Origin: a halophilic archaeon
Lineage (GTDB): Archaea; Halobacteriota; Halobacteria; Halobacteriales; Haladaptataceae
Reading direction: 5' to 3'
Assembly: GCA_003298465.1 (NCBI GenBank)
Contig: QNGA01000014.1
Span: 1 to 64,000, forward strand
DNA: 64,000 nucleotides
Part shown: positions 1-8,281 of the stretch, piece after piece
Layout of the letters: each line of letters begins with the position of its first letter
Position numbering within the stretch: position 1 is the first letter of the stretch
The notes under the pieces: model-generated
Databases searched by the model: none
Seen by the model: only the letters and a program-made list of their open reading frames with translations
Told to the model about the DNA's origin: nothing
Translations under genes and position numbers: made by a program

Positions 1-71
1 GTCCGCTCACGCTCCCAACATTCAAGATTCGCCGTCTCTAACGTCTCGCTGAGCAGTTCTTGGTTGAGCAT
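1..71 (-). CDS. 5' end of an unidentified CDS, runs off the window
   Basis: An ATG on the minus strand at 71 opens a frame of 23 codons to the window edge, beginning MLNQELLSETLETANLECWE. The peptide is acidic and looks like haloarchaeal protein, but the fragment is too short to assign a family. The AT-rich stretch upstream of it could hold its promoter. It could also be a chance open frame. Confidence 0.35.
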   Translation of the reverse strand, partial: MLNQELLSETLETANLECWERER

Positions 72-580
72 AGACACCAAAACCACGGAACTGCTCGCTT
101 CTCAAACTGGCCTAACTAGACAGTGCCCGTCTCTCACCTATGTTTTATACTTTCTATAAAGTAAATTATATAAATGTCTTCATTCAAATTTTGTCTATTC
201 AACACACTATTTGTCCGACATATCTACAGGTGTAGATTACAACTTTAAACGGAAGTAGAACCGCACCGGGAGGGTCGCCAAGGAATATGCGCGAAAGTGC
301 CAGGTAAAAATCATCACATCGGTGCTCTCTGAGAGACGCTGACTTATCAGGTGAACCAGCAATAAGCCGGAACAATCCACACATGGATATCCAGGATCAA
401 TTTTCCGAGCAACCCATGTCCACTGGTGTAAGCCATTCTTATCCGCCTCGGATGCTACGGGCATTTACGGAATCTACTCGCAACCACGTGTACTCGCTCT
501 CCAATGATGGAGGGAACAATAAACATTGAAGATAGTCTCAAAAGATCATTTCTCTCTGTCCCGTCCAGAGAAGTTTCCTT
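72..580. other. AT-rich intergenic region, no gene seen
   Basis: About 500 bases without a convincing coding frame. The part near 140-200 is notably AT-rich (runs such as TAAATTATATAAATG) and could carry a promoter for the minus-strand frame at the left edge. The short open frames on both strands lack haloarchaeal codon bias, so I leave them out. Confidence 0.4.
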
Positions 581-967
581 CTATGTGCCCCCGCTTCCGT
601 CGGACAGTGACAGATCGTCCGGCATAGCGAGCTGAAGATAGGGCGTTAACTGATCAGCCATCTCTAAGAGGGTGACCGTTTCATCATCGATATCATATCG
701 GATGATCTCCGCGTCAGCCAATTGTGGCAAATGGTGGTGGTGGAGACCAGTGAGAATACGCTCGTATTGGTCGGATGTTGGTTGATTTTCCCAGAGCGCG
801 ATTTGTTCGGCTAGTTCACTCAGCGAGACCGCACCCACTTTCTGTGAGAGATAATGAAGCGTGTATCGACGTCGATCATGGTCTAGCAGTTCAAAGATGG
901 TTGTCGGAGAAAGAATGTCAGTGTCGGTACTATCTACAGATGATCCAGGTGTTCTGGTCGTTTTCAT
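581..967 (-). CDS. DUF7344-like winged-helix regulator
   Basis: A 128-residue acidic protein. Residues about 20-110 follow the haloarchaeal DUF7344 winged-helix plan: an opening DxLSPTTIFELLDHDRRRYTL segment, a SLSELAEQIA helix, then HHHHLPQLADAEIIRYD, which corresponds to the recognition helix and wing. Two more proteins of this type lie at 30871-31248 and 46205-46537. Such proteins are thought to be DNA-binding transcriptional regulators with unknown targets. The gene stands alone and its promoter should lie in 968-1040. The family call rests on recognised motifs; the function is inferred. Confidence 0.75.
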   Translation of the reverse strand: MKTTRTPGSSVDSTDTDILSPTTIFELLDHDRRRYTLHYLSQKVGAVSLSELAEQIALWENQPTSDQYERILTGLHHHHLPQLADAEIIRYDIDDETVTLLEMADQLTPYLQLAMPDDLSLSDGSGGT

Positions 968-1149
968 TGGTTGGTCCTCTCTTGAGCCGTTGCATCAATC
1001 GGTGTTTCACGATCGTTACGTTGGCTGTAGGGTAGCCTACTGTCTATGGGGTGGAGCAATTACTTAAACACTATAGTAATCTATATGCAATGTTCAAATA
1101 TTGCATCTAACGCTACAATCGATATCATTACTACGCTTTGCAGGCAGCC

Positions 1150-1371
1150 TTACTCCTCAATGAATTCTAGGTCATCTACTGAATGCTTCTCAGAGCGACG
1201 TTTGGTGATGTGGATCGTCCAGTCTGGTGCGGCGTCAACTGACAAACCTATCTCCCATGTCCCCTCGACAGCTGCACCGTTTGCGAATGCTTCTAAGAGG
1301 AGTGCTTTCAGATCTTGCTCAAATGCAACTGTTGCTTCGCTTTCTTTTGGGAGGGAATCATTTGTGTCCAT
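1150..1371 (-). CDS. small haloarchaeal protein of unknown function
   Basis: A 73-residue acidic protein with a hydrophobic amphipathic middle (FEQDLKALLLEAFANG), a short beta-like stretch (WEIGLSVDAAPDWTIHIT) and a charged tail. It has no cysteines, membrane segments or enzyme motifs. The composition and codon use fit a real haloarchaeal gene. I recognise the general style of small conserved haloarchaeal proteins but no function. Confidence 0.6.
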   Translation of the reverse strand: MDTNDSLPKESEATVAFEQDLKALLLEAFANGAAVEGTWEIGLSVDAAPDWTIHITKRRSEKHSVDDLEFIEE

Positions 1372-1767
1372 TATCAGTCTGTGGCAAGCTGTTGAAGATT
1401 TTGGTCCTCAACTCTACATCGGCAAAAGGTGCTACACAGATATACCGATATCGGCGCGGCCGGAATTCTCTCGCTGGTTAAAGATAGACGTGCGCTACCC
1501 GTCAGCGAAAGTTTTACTAGCCGTCAACACACATCTTAGTATAAGTCCACAGGAGTAATCTTGTAAGCCAGTGTATAGGGAGAGAGTCAATCCTTGGAAG
1601 CAGTTCCCAGCATGGACCGAAGCGGCCGACTGTAACGAGGTTCTCCGTGGAAAAATGCTGGATCGCGGCTCTGGTCGTGTCTGGCAAGTCCGAAAGGGTT
1701 CGGGTCGACCTACGGCAACGCTGGAAGTTTCAGGGCTCGGCTGGCGGAGTGCGACCGTCAGACTCAT
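1372..1767. other. intergenic stretch upstream of the tRNA
   Basis: No convincing protein frame. The long minus-strand frame across 1495-1857 is an artefact that reads through the tRNA. The GC-rich segment 1610-1760 just before the tRNA may be part of its transcription unit, but I see no known RNA in it. Confidence 0.35.
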
Positions 1768-1850
1768 GGGTAGGTCGCTCAGTCTGGTAGAGCGCCTGCT
1801 TTGAAAGCAGGTGGCGTCAAGCCTCCAGGGTTCGAATCCCTGTCTACCCG
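1768..1850 (+). tRNA. tRNA-Ser (anticodon UGA), atypical sequence
   Basis: The 83-nt cloverleaf folds by eye. Acceptor stem GGGTAGG pairs with TCTACCC (one G-T), with discriminator G. The D stem is GCTC/GAGC and its loop contains GG. The anticodon stem is CCTGC/GCAGG around loop TTTGAAA, giving anticodon TGA. A 14-base variable region can form GGC/GCC, and the T arm is CAGGG-TTCGAAT-CCCTG. The long variable arm, G73 and UGA anticodon indicate serine (class II). The acceptor stem starts GGGTAG rather than the GCC common in archaeal tRNA-Ser, and the D stem has four pairs, so this is probably an extra, possibly element-borne tRNA. No CCA is encoded and no intron is visible. Confidence 0.85.
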
Positions 1851-1867
1851 CTCTCAATTGCTAACCC

Positions 1868-1990
1868 TTACTCTTCGCTATCCTCAATCAGCTGCCAGAT
1901 GACATCTTCATACGTCTCCCCACGCGCTTTGCGTGAGTGCAGCTCATCAGCCAATTCGTGAGAAACGCTGATACTGGTCCGATCAGCCAT
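1868..1990 (-). CDS. small antitoxin-like protein (VapB/DUF7557-like)
   Basis: A 40-residue protein, MADRTSISVSHELADELHSR followed by a helix and ending VIWQLIEDSEE. The layout of a short beta strand (TSISVS), then two helices with a Y-E-D-V-I-W-x-L-I pattern, matches small haloarchaeal VapB-like/DUF7557 antitoxins with a ribbon-helix-helix style fold. It begins 18 bp beyond the tRNA on the opposite strand. No partner toxin lies directly beside it, so it may be orphaned. Its small size alone would leave doubt, but the motif is recognisable. Confidence 0.65.
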   Translation of the reverse strand: MADRTSISVSHELADELHSRKARGETYEDVIWQLIEDSEE

Positions 1991-2117
1991 GTCGCTGGCA
2001 CTACTTCACCAAGTCTGATAAGACTATTCGATGCCTATATGAAGAGTACTATTCAAGCCATAATTTCATACTCCTTCAGTTATAAACTATGGTATGTAAA
2101 AGGAGTAGTAAACGATC

Positions 2118-2255
2118 GTTGAAACCCGACTCCTCGCCGACATCAAGACAATCGGCCACGGCGTGTTGCACGTCCTCACGGCCAACCCAGAGAGTGCAGT
2201 AGGCACCTTTCGGCGAAAACTTGAACAGGCTTACAACAATTTGATGAACGACTAG
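2118..2255 (+). pseudogene. possible gene remnant
   Basis: After an in-frame TAA at 2109-2111 a 45-residue frame reads VETRLLADIKTIGHGVLHVL and ends TFRRKLEQAYNNLMND. The composition is protein-like and helical but there is no good start codon. It looks like the 3' end of a lost gene. I cannot name the parent family. Confidence 0.25.
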
Positions 2256-2362
2256 GCAGTCTACGATAACCTCCGCACCCTTTCTGTAGTCCTCCACTTA
2301 ATGGACCTATGTTGTGAAGTCCATAGCTTTATCCCTATGGAGCTACTACCATAGGGTGACGG

Positions 2363-2668
2363 ATGGCGTCCTACACCACCATCGAAGACTGGCAGGATGT
2401 CGAAGATGGCTACGTCGTCAACGTGACCATCCGCCAAACGGAGGATGCAAAGTACCCGTGCGGATGGGACTACAGCCTGCACCTCGGGGAAGTCGGCGGC
2501 GACACCATCCTTCGCTACGACAACGCCCACGAACGGACAAAAGGCCACGAGCGCCACACTCGGACCGGTGTCGAAACCATCGAGTTTCCGGGAATGCTAA
2601 CGCTCTATGACCGGTTTACACAAGAAACCGAGACGATGTCGCCCGTCCCGTGGGACTGGCCGGAGTAG
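2363..2668 (+). CDS. TumE-family (DUF6516-like) toxin
   Basis: A 101-residue protein starting MASYTTIEDWQDVEDGYVVN, with a central WDYSLHLGEVGG segment and a DNAHERTKGHERHT stretch rich in histidine and arginine. This is the pattern of the TumE/DUF6516 toxins that haloarchaea pair with HVO_A0114-type DNA-binding antitoxins. The antitoxin gene follows after 23 bp on the same strand, supporting a toxin-first type II toxin-antitoxin operon. TumE-type toxins are thought to act on RNA; the H-E-R-H cluster is the likely active region, by inference. Confidence 0.75.
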   Translation: MASYTTIEDWQDVEDGYVVNVTIRQTEDAKYPCGWDYSLHLGEVGGDTILRYDNAHERTKGHERHTRTGVETIEFPGMLTLYDRFTQETETMSPVPWDWPE

Positions 2669-2691
2669 GATGCCTCTCGGAGGTACACACC

Positions 2692-3096
2692 ATGCCCACG
2701 CTCAAAGTTACCGTCGGCGAACGCGACCGCCTCGACCAGCGCACGCGTAGCCGCATCAAGGCCGCCCAGGAGGGCAACGATCTGGATGACGCCCAGCCAG
2801 TGCTGAACTTCGGCTCATATGCAGAACTCAGTCGGCTTCTCAGCCCGAAGAACCTGGAACTGTTGGAGGCAATCGCCGAACACGCCCCCGAAAGTATCCG
2901 TGCAGCCGCCGAACTGGTGGATCGGGACTACAAGCAGGTTCACCGGAACCTCTCTGAACTCGAAGATATCGGCGTCATCACGTTCGAGGGGGGTGGATCG
3001 GGCCAGGCGAAAAAGCCGACACTGGCCTACGACGGTCTCGAAATCGACATTCCGTTTGCGGGATCGAACCAGAGTACCGGTGCAGCCGCACCGTGA
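2692..3096 (+). CDS. HVO_A0114-family antitoxin, winged-helix DNA-binding protein
   Basis: A 134-residue protein. The ATG at 2692 is preferred over an upstream in-frame ATG because the region before it overlaps the toxin stop. Residues about 45-115 form a winged helix: LSPKNLELLEAIAEHAPESI, then AAELVDRDYKQVHRNLSELEDI as the recognition helix, then a wing with VITFEGGG. The C-terminal tail (GLEIDIPF) is probably the part that contacts the toxin. It follows the TumE toxin and probably represses the shared promoter. Confidence 0.78.
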   Translation: MPTLKVTVGERDRLDQRTRSRIKAAQEGNDLDDAQPVLNFGSYAELSRLLSPKNLELLEAIAEHAPESIRAAAELVDRDYKQVHRNLSELEDIGVITFEGGGSGQAKKPTLAYDGLEIDIPFAGSNQSTGAAAP

Positions 3097-3196
3097 CAGG
3101 TATCCACGATACCTTTGACTGGCAATTACGAACTCTCGGGCGATACCGTAACTGTAGTTCCATATCTGATTTCTTCGGTGTACCGGTCGCTCATAG

Positions 3197-3215
3197 GTTA
3201 GTAGACCATACTAAC
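3197..3215. promoter_or_regulatory. TTAGTA palindrome (7-5-7)
   Basis: GTTAGTA-GACCA-TACTAAC is a perfect inverted repeat 47 bp before the ATG at 3262. The same palindrome type occurs at 11553, 31780, 42833 and 62005, so it is probably an operator for a shared regulator. Confidence 0.55.
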
Positions 3216-3261
3216 ATTTAGTCCCCTCCAATTTATCGGGACACAGCAGTAACTCAGATCT

Positions 3262-3840
3262 ATGAGCGACGCAGGCATGGCAAATCTCTCAGTCGGTGAC
3301 CGTGTGATCGATACGGAGGACGACGATCCAAACCAGGCAGTTGTCGTGTGGTGCCCGTCAGAGAAGACGATTGCTGACTGGGAGTTCCAAACGAGCGAGG
3401 GCATGATGACCACAGCAGAAACCAACCCAGAGTATTCAGCCGACGCGCAATTAGTAGTTGTGTCGTTCGAGGACGACCTGAATGGGTATTGGGAGGGATG
3501 GCAAGACGTTGAAACAGGCGATCTATTTGAGGGCGTGCGCGAGAATGGCGTTCACCAGTATGGATTTCCCGAGTCACGGCTGCAACATGCCGACGAGGCG
3601 ACCGAGACCACTGAAAGCGACGATCCGGGAGAAGAGGAAACAGTAGCGTTACCCGAGGAATTTCCGGAGATTGCGGAGCGGTTGGAACAGAGTGAGTATG
3701 ATGTCGAGTATGATACGAGCGAGGAGGTATTGCGGGTTGAAAAGCATGGGGTTGAGCATGCAGTCGAGCATGATGGGACAGTGCGGGGCGAGAGTGGGAT
3801 CAAACAGCGTGTGACGGAGATTGTTGACCGATTCTTGTGA
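3262..3840 (+). CDS. acidic haloarchaeal protein of unknown function
   Basis: A 192-residue, very acidic soluble protein. The N-terminal third (SVGDRVIDTEDDDPNQAVVV onward) looks like a small beta-barrel domain with a W-rich middle. A low-complexity linker rich in E, T and D covers about residues 112-132. The C-terminal part (PEIAERLEQSEYDVEYDTSE) ends in a helix with VTEIVDRFL. There is no catalytic motif. A palindromic site sits upstream at 3197-3215. I do not recognise the function. Confidence 0.65.
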   Translation: MSDAGMANLSVGDRVIDTEDDDPNQAVVVWCPSEKTIADWEFQTSEGMMTTAETNPEYSADAQLVVVSFEDDLNGYWEGWQDVETGDLFEGVRENGVHQYGFPESRLQHADEATETTESDDPGEEETVALPEEFPEIAERLEQSEYDVEYDTSEEVLRVEKHGVEHAVEHDGTVRGESGIKQRVTEIVDRFL

Positions 3841-3933
3841 GTCGGTGATCCGATAGAGCGGGTTGTGTTGCTGTAGATTACAGGCGATTGTGATGTGATA
3901 GACTGCCAAATTGAGGATTCAAGAGCGTGGTTG

Positions 3934-4224
3934 TCAGGCTGGGAAGGATTCTTGGTCGAGATACTGCTGCTCCCAGTCGCTGCGTGCAGTGATCTCTCGT
4001 TGGCCTCGTTGGGTGAGCGTATAGGAGTTCGTTCGACGGTCTACCTCGCCCTTCTCGACCAGTCCTTTGTCGACGAGTGTATCCAGGTTGGGATACAGGC
4101 GTCCATGGTGGATTTCCGTCTCGTAGTAGCCTTCAAGTTTGTCTTTGATCGCGAGGCCGTGTGGGTCGTCTAAGCCGTTGACGACGTACAGCAGGTCACG
4201 TTGGAAGCCAGTCAGATCGTGCAT
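3934..4224 (-). CDS. PadR-family transcriptional regulator
   Basis: A 96-residue protein with the PadR winged helix: LTGFQRDLLYVVNGLDDPHG, then AIKDKLEGYYETEIHHGRLY, where the GRLYPNLDTLVDKGLV segment is the hallmark recognition helix, then a wing (RTNSYTLTQRG). It is short and lacks the long C-terminal dimerisation helices, as is usual for haloarchaeal and PhiH1-like versions. It sits downstream of the polymerase pseudogene on the same strand but is separated by about 100 bp. Probably an autoregulated repressor. Confidence 0.85.
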   Translation of the reverse strand: MHDLTGFQRDLLYVVNGLDDPHGLAIKDKLEGYYETEIHHGRLYPNLDTLVDKGLVEKGEVDRRTNSYTLTQRGQREITARSDWEQQYLDQESFPA

Positions 4225-4327
4225 TGGTCTCCGACTAGAGAATGTAACTCACCTATTAAACTCCTTTTGGCATATTGAAATTCAGCGGGATTGATGAGTT
4301 GAGAGCGTGTGATCTGTTGACCGTCGC

Positions 4328-6424
4328 TTAGCTGAACGATTGCAAGCAGACCTCCTCATGCTTCGAGAGAAACTGCTCGATCTTAGTCTCGCGCCAGCCA
4401 AGCGGCGACAATACGCTTGATCCCGCACGCACCAACAATTCGTGATAATCTTCGGTATCGTACGTGGCCGGCTCTTCGACTGCAAGCGCGGCCCGATCAC
4501 GCGACTGCTTGTTGTCATCAACAACAACATACGAAACGTCCTGGCCAGGTGCTCGCGTCAGGCCGAGATCTGTAGCGCGATCAAGCGCCGCGACGCTTTG
4601 TGTCGACTGCGTATAGGCATCGCGTGGCTTCGACACCCGCTTCGTAATCACGAGATCCGCTGGATCGACAGCACCTCGCCGAAGCCGGTCAAGCCATGAC
4701 TGCAGTTCAGTACACACTGCTTCCGGATCACGGCTGGCATCAAGTTCGGCGATGAGCGCTTTCTGTGTCTGTTCGATGAACGGTGGCGTGCTTCGCTGGC
4801 GACACTCGATCCCGCGATACTTGTACTCGTCGCAGCTGGCTTCTTTCCCGAAATACTTCGTCAACGCTCCGGCGTCCGAATCGCGGAGTGGGACAAAGGC
4901 AATCCAGTCATAGTGGGCTTCGTGCTCCAGCTGAATCTCAACCTGCTCGGAGATGCGCTTAGTGAGTGTCTCGAGCGACGTTTGCTCGTCTTCATCGCGG
5001 GGTGTCACCCAGACACTGTCGACGATGCCGTGAACGACCTGCCAGCCGTTCTCCTCAAGTATCGCTTTCGCTTCCAGCAGGATCTCACGGGCATAGGCAT
5101 TGATTGCCTCGTGGCATTCGATCCGGCCGAATTTCGCGTTCGAGAACCCCTGGTAGCCGAAACACGACACAAGAATCCACTTGATCGCGTTCGACCGGCC
5201 TTCAAGTGCTTCCCGTCGATCGTCGTCCTTTGTTTCGCGAAGCTCAGCTTTGATCGCGTCACGATCCTCGATAAGCGGCTCAAGCACATCCGGGAGGTAG
5301 CCGCGCTCGTTACAGATACTGTAGTCGAGACCAGGTACATCTGCGCGATCGTGGCAGTCACACCGGATCTTCTCTGGACTGACGTTCCGCGTGACGATGA
5401 TGTTCGGATACAGCGACGAGAAGTCGAGTTCGTGGACGTCTTCATGGAGTCCGACCTTTGGAGCGAACGTGAACCCGCCACGGTCAGCGTCGTGGAGTTG
5501 GCGCATTGTTTTGAATTGCTCGTGGCGCCACGACCGCCATGGAACCAGCACATCTCGCTCGCGTGCTTCTCGAATTTGAATCGCAGTCAGGATACTCCCG
5601 ATCGACGACCACGAGAGTTCCTGTAAGGGCTTCCAGGAGCGTTCGACGAGATCGAGACAGCCGTCGAGGTTCGTCTGGTTCCACATGAACGTGTTCGACT
5701 GGTCAACGATCACACGTCCGGGAACGTTGTAGCGGGCGGGTGAGTGGCCGACTTGCCCATAGCTTTCGTAGGTTGATTCCCCCGCGAGTTGCTCCCAGCC
5801 AGACAGGCGTCCAAGTTCGAACTCCATATCATAGCGTTCTGCCTGTTGGTATAGTGCAGGGACGACATCGCTCGTGTTTAGCATGAGCACGTTTGGATTA
5901 GTACGCTCAAGCTGAGCGCGAATTGTTTCGAGTACTGCCCTACCGTTTCCGGAAGTGTGGTCGTCGTCGATCGTACACTCGGTGATGGTGTTACTGGCGA
6001 GCTCCGACTCTGGCACGGACAGCTCTAAGCACTCCAGTTCGCGTTTGGGGAGCGGGGTGAGACCGGTTTCGAGACAGTAGCGAAATTCCCGGGAGAAGTC
6101 GACATTGTAGCAGCGGTACGTGGCTGGATCAGCCTACTGACGGACGGTTCGGGCGATTGTCGTGACTGCATCGAGGTCGACGACGTTGATTTTGAGAACA
6201 GGGGCTGGATCATGGCGGAACGAGATCCGTTCGTCGACAACCTCCGTCCATTTGACGGCAGGATGATCGCTGACTGCCGGCTGAATCTCAGGGATCGACC
6301 CCTCTCCATGTGCAGAGACGTACAGCGATGGGGTGTACGTATCGTCGACTGTGCAGTCGGCGCCGTCGTCGGTGAGCGACCATCGGAGGATGTCGCCATC
6401 GCGATAGTCGAGCGTGTACACCAT
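4328..6424 (-). pseudogene. family B DNA polymerase (PolB2-like), interrupted by in-frame amber codon
   Basis: Reading from the ATG at 6424 (MVYTLDYRDGDILRWSLTDD) gives a 699-codon frame of normal length for plasmid-type haloarchaeal PolB, broken only by TAG at 6134-6136 after TIARTVRQ. The same frame resumes with ADPATYRCYNVDFSREFRYC. Motif A is DFSSLYPNII (about residue 334). Motif B is KWILVSCFGYQGF (about 414), with V where most family B enzymes have N. Motif C is HGIVDSVW (about 464), in which the first Asp of the usual YGDTDS is replaced by Ile. If not suppressed, the stop leaves a 96-residue N-terminal peptide, though an internal start near 6016 could give a 562-residue C-terminal piece with the polymerase motifs. 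The 5' neighbour ends 4 bp upstream. The degenerate motif C resembles inactivated archaeal PolB2 proteins, so even a full protein might be non-catalytic. Confidence 0.85.
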
Positions 6425-6428
6425 CCAT

Positions 6429-6701
6429 TTACTCGCCGGCGTTGAGATCGTCTTCAAGGGCGTCGAGGCGCTCTTCAAGATCGTCGAGCTGTCGCTGGTG
6501 CGCCAGCATGATCGACATGAGGATAGCGATCTCAACTGGTTGGTGGTTCTGCATCCCCCCGGCGTCGGCGTATCCGCGGGTATGTTCGAATAGGCGGTCG
6601 AATGCTGCCTGATCCTCATGGCGGAGTGCTCGCCGATAGTCAGCCCATCGGTCCTCCATCGCCCGCACCAGCTCGCGATACGTTGGGTTAGTTCGACCCA
6701 T
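6429..6701 (-). CDS. conserved polB-associated small protein
   Basis: A 90-residue helical acidic protein, starting MGRTNPTYRELVRAMEDRWA and ending in a coiled-coil-like tail (RQLDDLEERLDALEDDLNAG). It ends 4 bp before the polymerase start, so the two are probably co-transcribed and translationally coupled. Proteins of this appearance sit directly upstream of plasmid-type polB genes in haloarchaea, which suggests an accessory role in replication or repair; this is inferred from context. No enzymatic motif is seen. Confidence 0.7.
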   Translation of the reverse strand: MGRTNPTYRELVRAMEDRWADYRRALRHEDQAAFDRLFEHTRGYADAGGMQNHQPVEIAILMSIMLAHQRQLDDLEERLDALEDDLNAGE

Positions 6702-6888
6702 GGACGGTCACCCCCTGGGTTGCTGTCGACGCAAGTGCTGGATGGCGAGCGGTCAGCACGTACTGCCAGTACGCCAGCGTCGTCTGGAACAAGTCCACTC
6801 TTCCGGTCGTGAGATCGTCTCCTTCGAACAGCGGTATCCCTGGGTCGAGCATTGGTAAGTCCGGCTGTCGAGTCTGGTCCAGCATCAC
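6688..6888 (-). CDS. short protein at the head of the polB operon, possibly truncated
   Basis: A 66-residue frame overlapping the next gene by 14 bp. The N-terminal part (LPMLDPGIPLFEGDD) resembles the start of RecA-like or conserved proteins commonly found before this operon, but no Walker motif follows. The protein then runs into VDLFQTTLAYWQYVLTARHP and stops. This suggests an internal deletion leaving the two ends, or simply a small unrelated protein. No function assigned. Confidence 0.5.
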   Translation of the reverse strand: MMLDQTRQPDLPMLDPGIPLFEGDDLTTGRVDLFQTTLAYWQYVLTARHPALASTATQGVTVHGSN

Positions 6889-6916
6889 ATATAGACGTAC
6901 GTGAACCTCCCTTCAT

Positions 6917-7464
6917 AGGCTCGACTGGGTTATTTCCAGTGCTTCCGATACAGTGAAACTCTGGTGTTCTCGTACCGAATCAGAAGAATTCTCGGTGGCG
7001 GTGTGGGAGGAGCATTTCCCTCTCAACCCCGCTTTAGCACGTTACTCGTCTCTTCATCAGGGGTGGTGGGGGAACGGAGATCGAGACAGCACTTCTGTCC
7101 ATTCTTGCTTTCCGATTCTTGGTTCCGAAAGCATCCACCATTTCTTAGCTCCACGGACAACTCTTGGCGTCAGTGCTGAGAGCGTGACTGTCCCCACAAT
7201 GAATTGTGGGACAATTGTTCCAAGCGAAATCAGTCGCACGCTCGTTACACGGCAGCCAGATTCGAAGAGGTGTTTAAATTAACAAAGAAGTAAACAAAAC
7301 AATCTGACCATACAAAGTAAGTAAAATACACGAAACAGATATAAAAGCGCAAGCTTGGGGAATACTCACTGAGGATGCGCAGCCACAGATAGCTTTGAAA
7401 CGATTGAGTTAGTATAATATGATAGCACCGCTGAACTGAATTCCACGGTGTCACCCGTGGATGA
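6917..7464. other. intergenic region with palindromes
   Basis: No convincing gene in about 550 bp. It contains a perfect hairpin at 7193-7210 (listed separately) followed at once by the near-palindrome GGACAATTGTTCC. The segment 7265-7350 is AT-rich with runs of A, a likely spacer between convergent units. Short frames on both strands look random. Confidence 0.4.
7193..7210. promoter_or_regulatory. perfect 8-2-8 palindrome
   Basis: CCCACAAT-GA-ATTGTGGG, followed by GGACAATTGTTCC. It could be an operator or a transcript hairpin. There is no T-run after it, so a terminator is less likely. Confidence 0.4.
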
Positions 7465-8253
7465 TCAGCGAGCGGTGTATCCTCCGTCGACTGCCAAGCT
7501 GTGTCCCGTAATCCATTCTGCTCGCGGTCCGGCGAGAAATGTGCAGGCATCCGCGACGTCCTGTGGTTTGCCAAGACGCGGCCATGGGGTAACCTCGTTC
7601 AGTTGCTCCCAGAATTCGGGGTCCTCAAAGTATTCACGTGTCATCGCAGTCGATATCCAGCCGGGACACACCGCATTGACGTTGATCTCGTGGGGCGCAC
7701 AATCTAGCGCAGTGGCGCGGGTGAAGTTCACTACACCACCCTTGGAGGCCGAATAGGCTGGTTCCGCCTCTAACCCAACTAGGCCACCAACCGATGCAAT
7801 ATTGATGACGCTCCCGCCCTCATCTTGTTCAACAAGCTGTTCGACCGCCTCTTTGGTGCCATTCCAGACACCTGTAAGGTTGACCGCGATGGTCTTCTCC
7901 CATTCTTCCTGCGTTGTCTCAGTGATATCGACGAGACGAGTGAAAACGCCTGCGTTGTTTACCATGATGTCCAGCTGTCCGAACTCGTCGACGGCCGTGT
8001 CAACCGCGGCCCGAACCTGCTCGCGCTCGGTAACGTCACATTCGACGAAGACCGTATCGCCACCGTTTTCCTCGATCATTTCGTGCGTTGCAAGGTCGCT
8101 CTGGTCTTCGTATCCCTTCTCCCGCGGGTCATCGATGATATCCGCACAGACGACCGCTGCGCCTTCGTCGGCGAACGTCTTTGCGATTGCTCGACCGTTA
8201 CCCGAGCTCGCTCCGGTGACGATTGCTGTCTGATCTGAAAGTAAGTTTGTCAT
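7465..8253 (-). CDS. short-chain dehydrogenase/reductase (SDR)
   Basis: A 262-residue classical SDR. The dinucleotide-binding motif TGASSGNG is at residues 13-20, NNAG at 99-102, and the catalytic residues are Ser154, Tyr167 and Lys171 (YSASK). It is full length for the FabG-like family. An acidic patch at 36-43 (CADIIDDP) after the second strand suggests preference for NAD(H). It is the last gene of a three-gene operon with a near-paralogous SDR and an alpha/beta hydrolase, pointing to stepwise breakdown of an ester or hydroxylated compound. The substrate cannot be read from sequence. Confidence 0.88.
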   Translation of the reverse strand: MTNLLSDQTAIVTGASSGNGRAIAKTFADEGAAVVCADIIDDPREKGYEDQSDLATHEMIEENGGDTVFVECDVTEREQVRAAVDTAVDEFGQLDIMVNNAGVFTRLVDITETTQEEWEKTIAVNLTGVWNGTKEAVEQLVEQDEGGSVINIASVGGLVGLEAEPAYSASKGGVVNFTRATALDCAPHEINVNAVCPGWISTAMTREYFEDPEFWEQLNEVTPWPRLGKPQDVADACTFLAGPRAEWITGHSLAVDGGYTAR

Positions 8254-8281
8254 TTGCTTACCTTGTTTTGTGTTCGTTCAT

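Noticed and set aside
1768..1850. Selenocysteine or suppressor tRNA
   Set aside because: The anticodon loop TTTGAAA gives UGA, which reads the serine codon UCA. A selenocysteine tRNA would carry UCA, an amber suppressor CUA.
1495..1857. Minus-strand frame of 120 codons
   Set aside because: It reads through the tRNA antisense; the familiar GRQGFEPWR start is a tRNA artefact.
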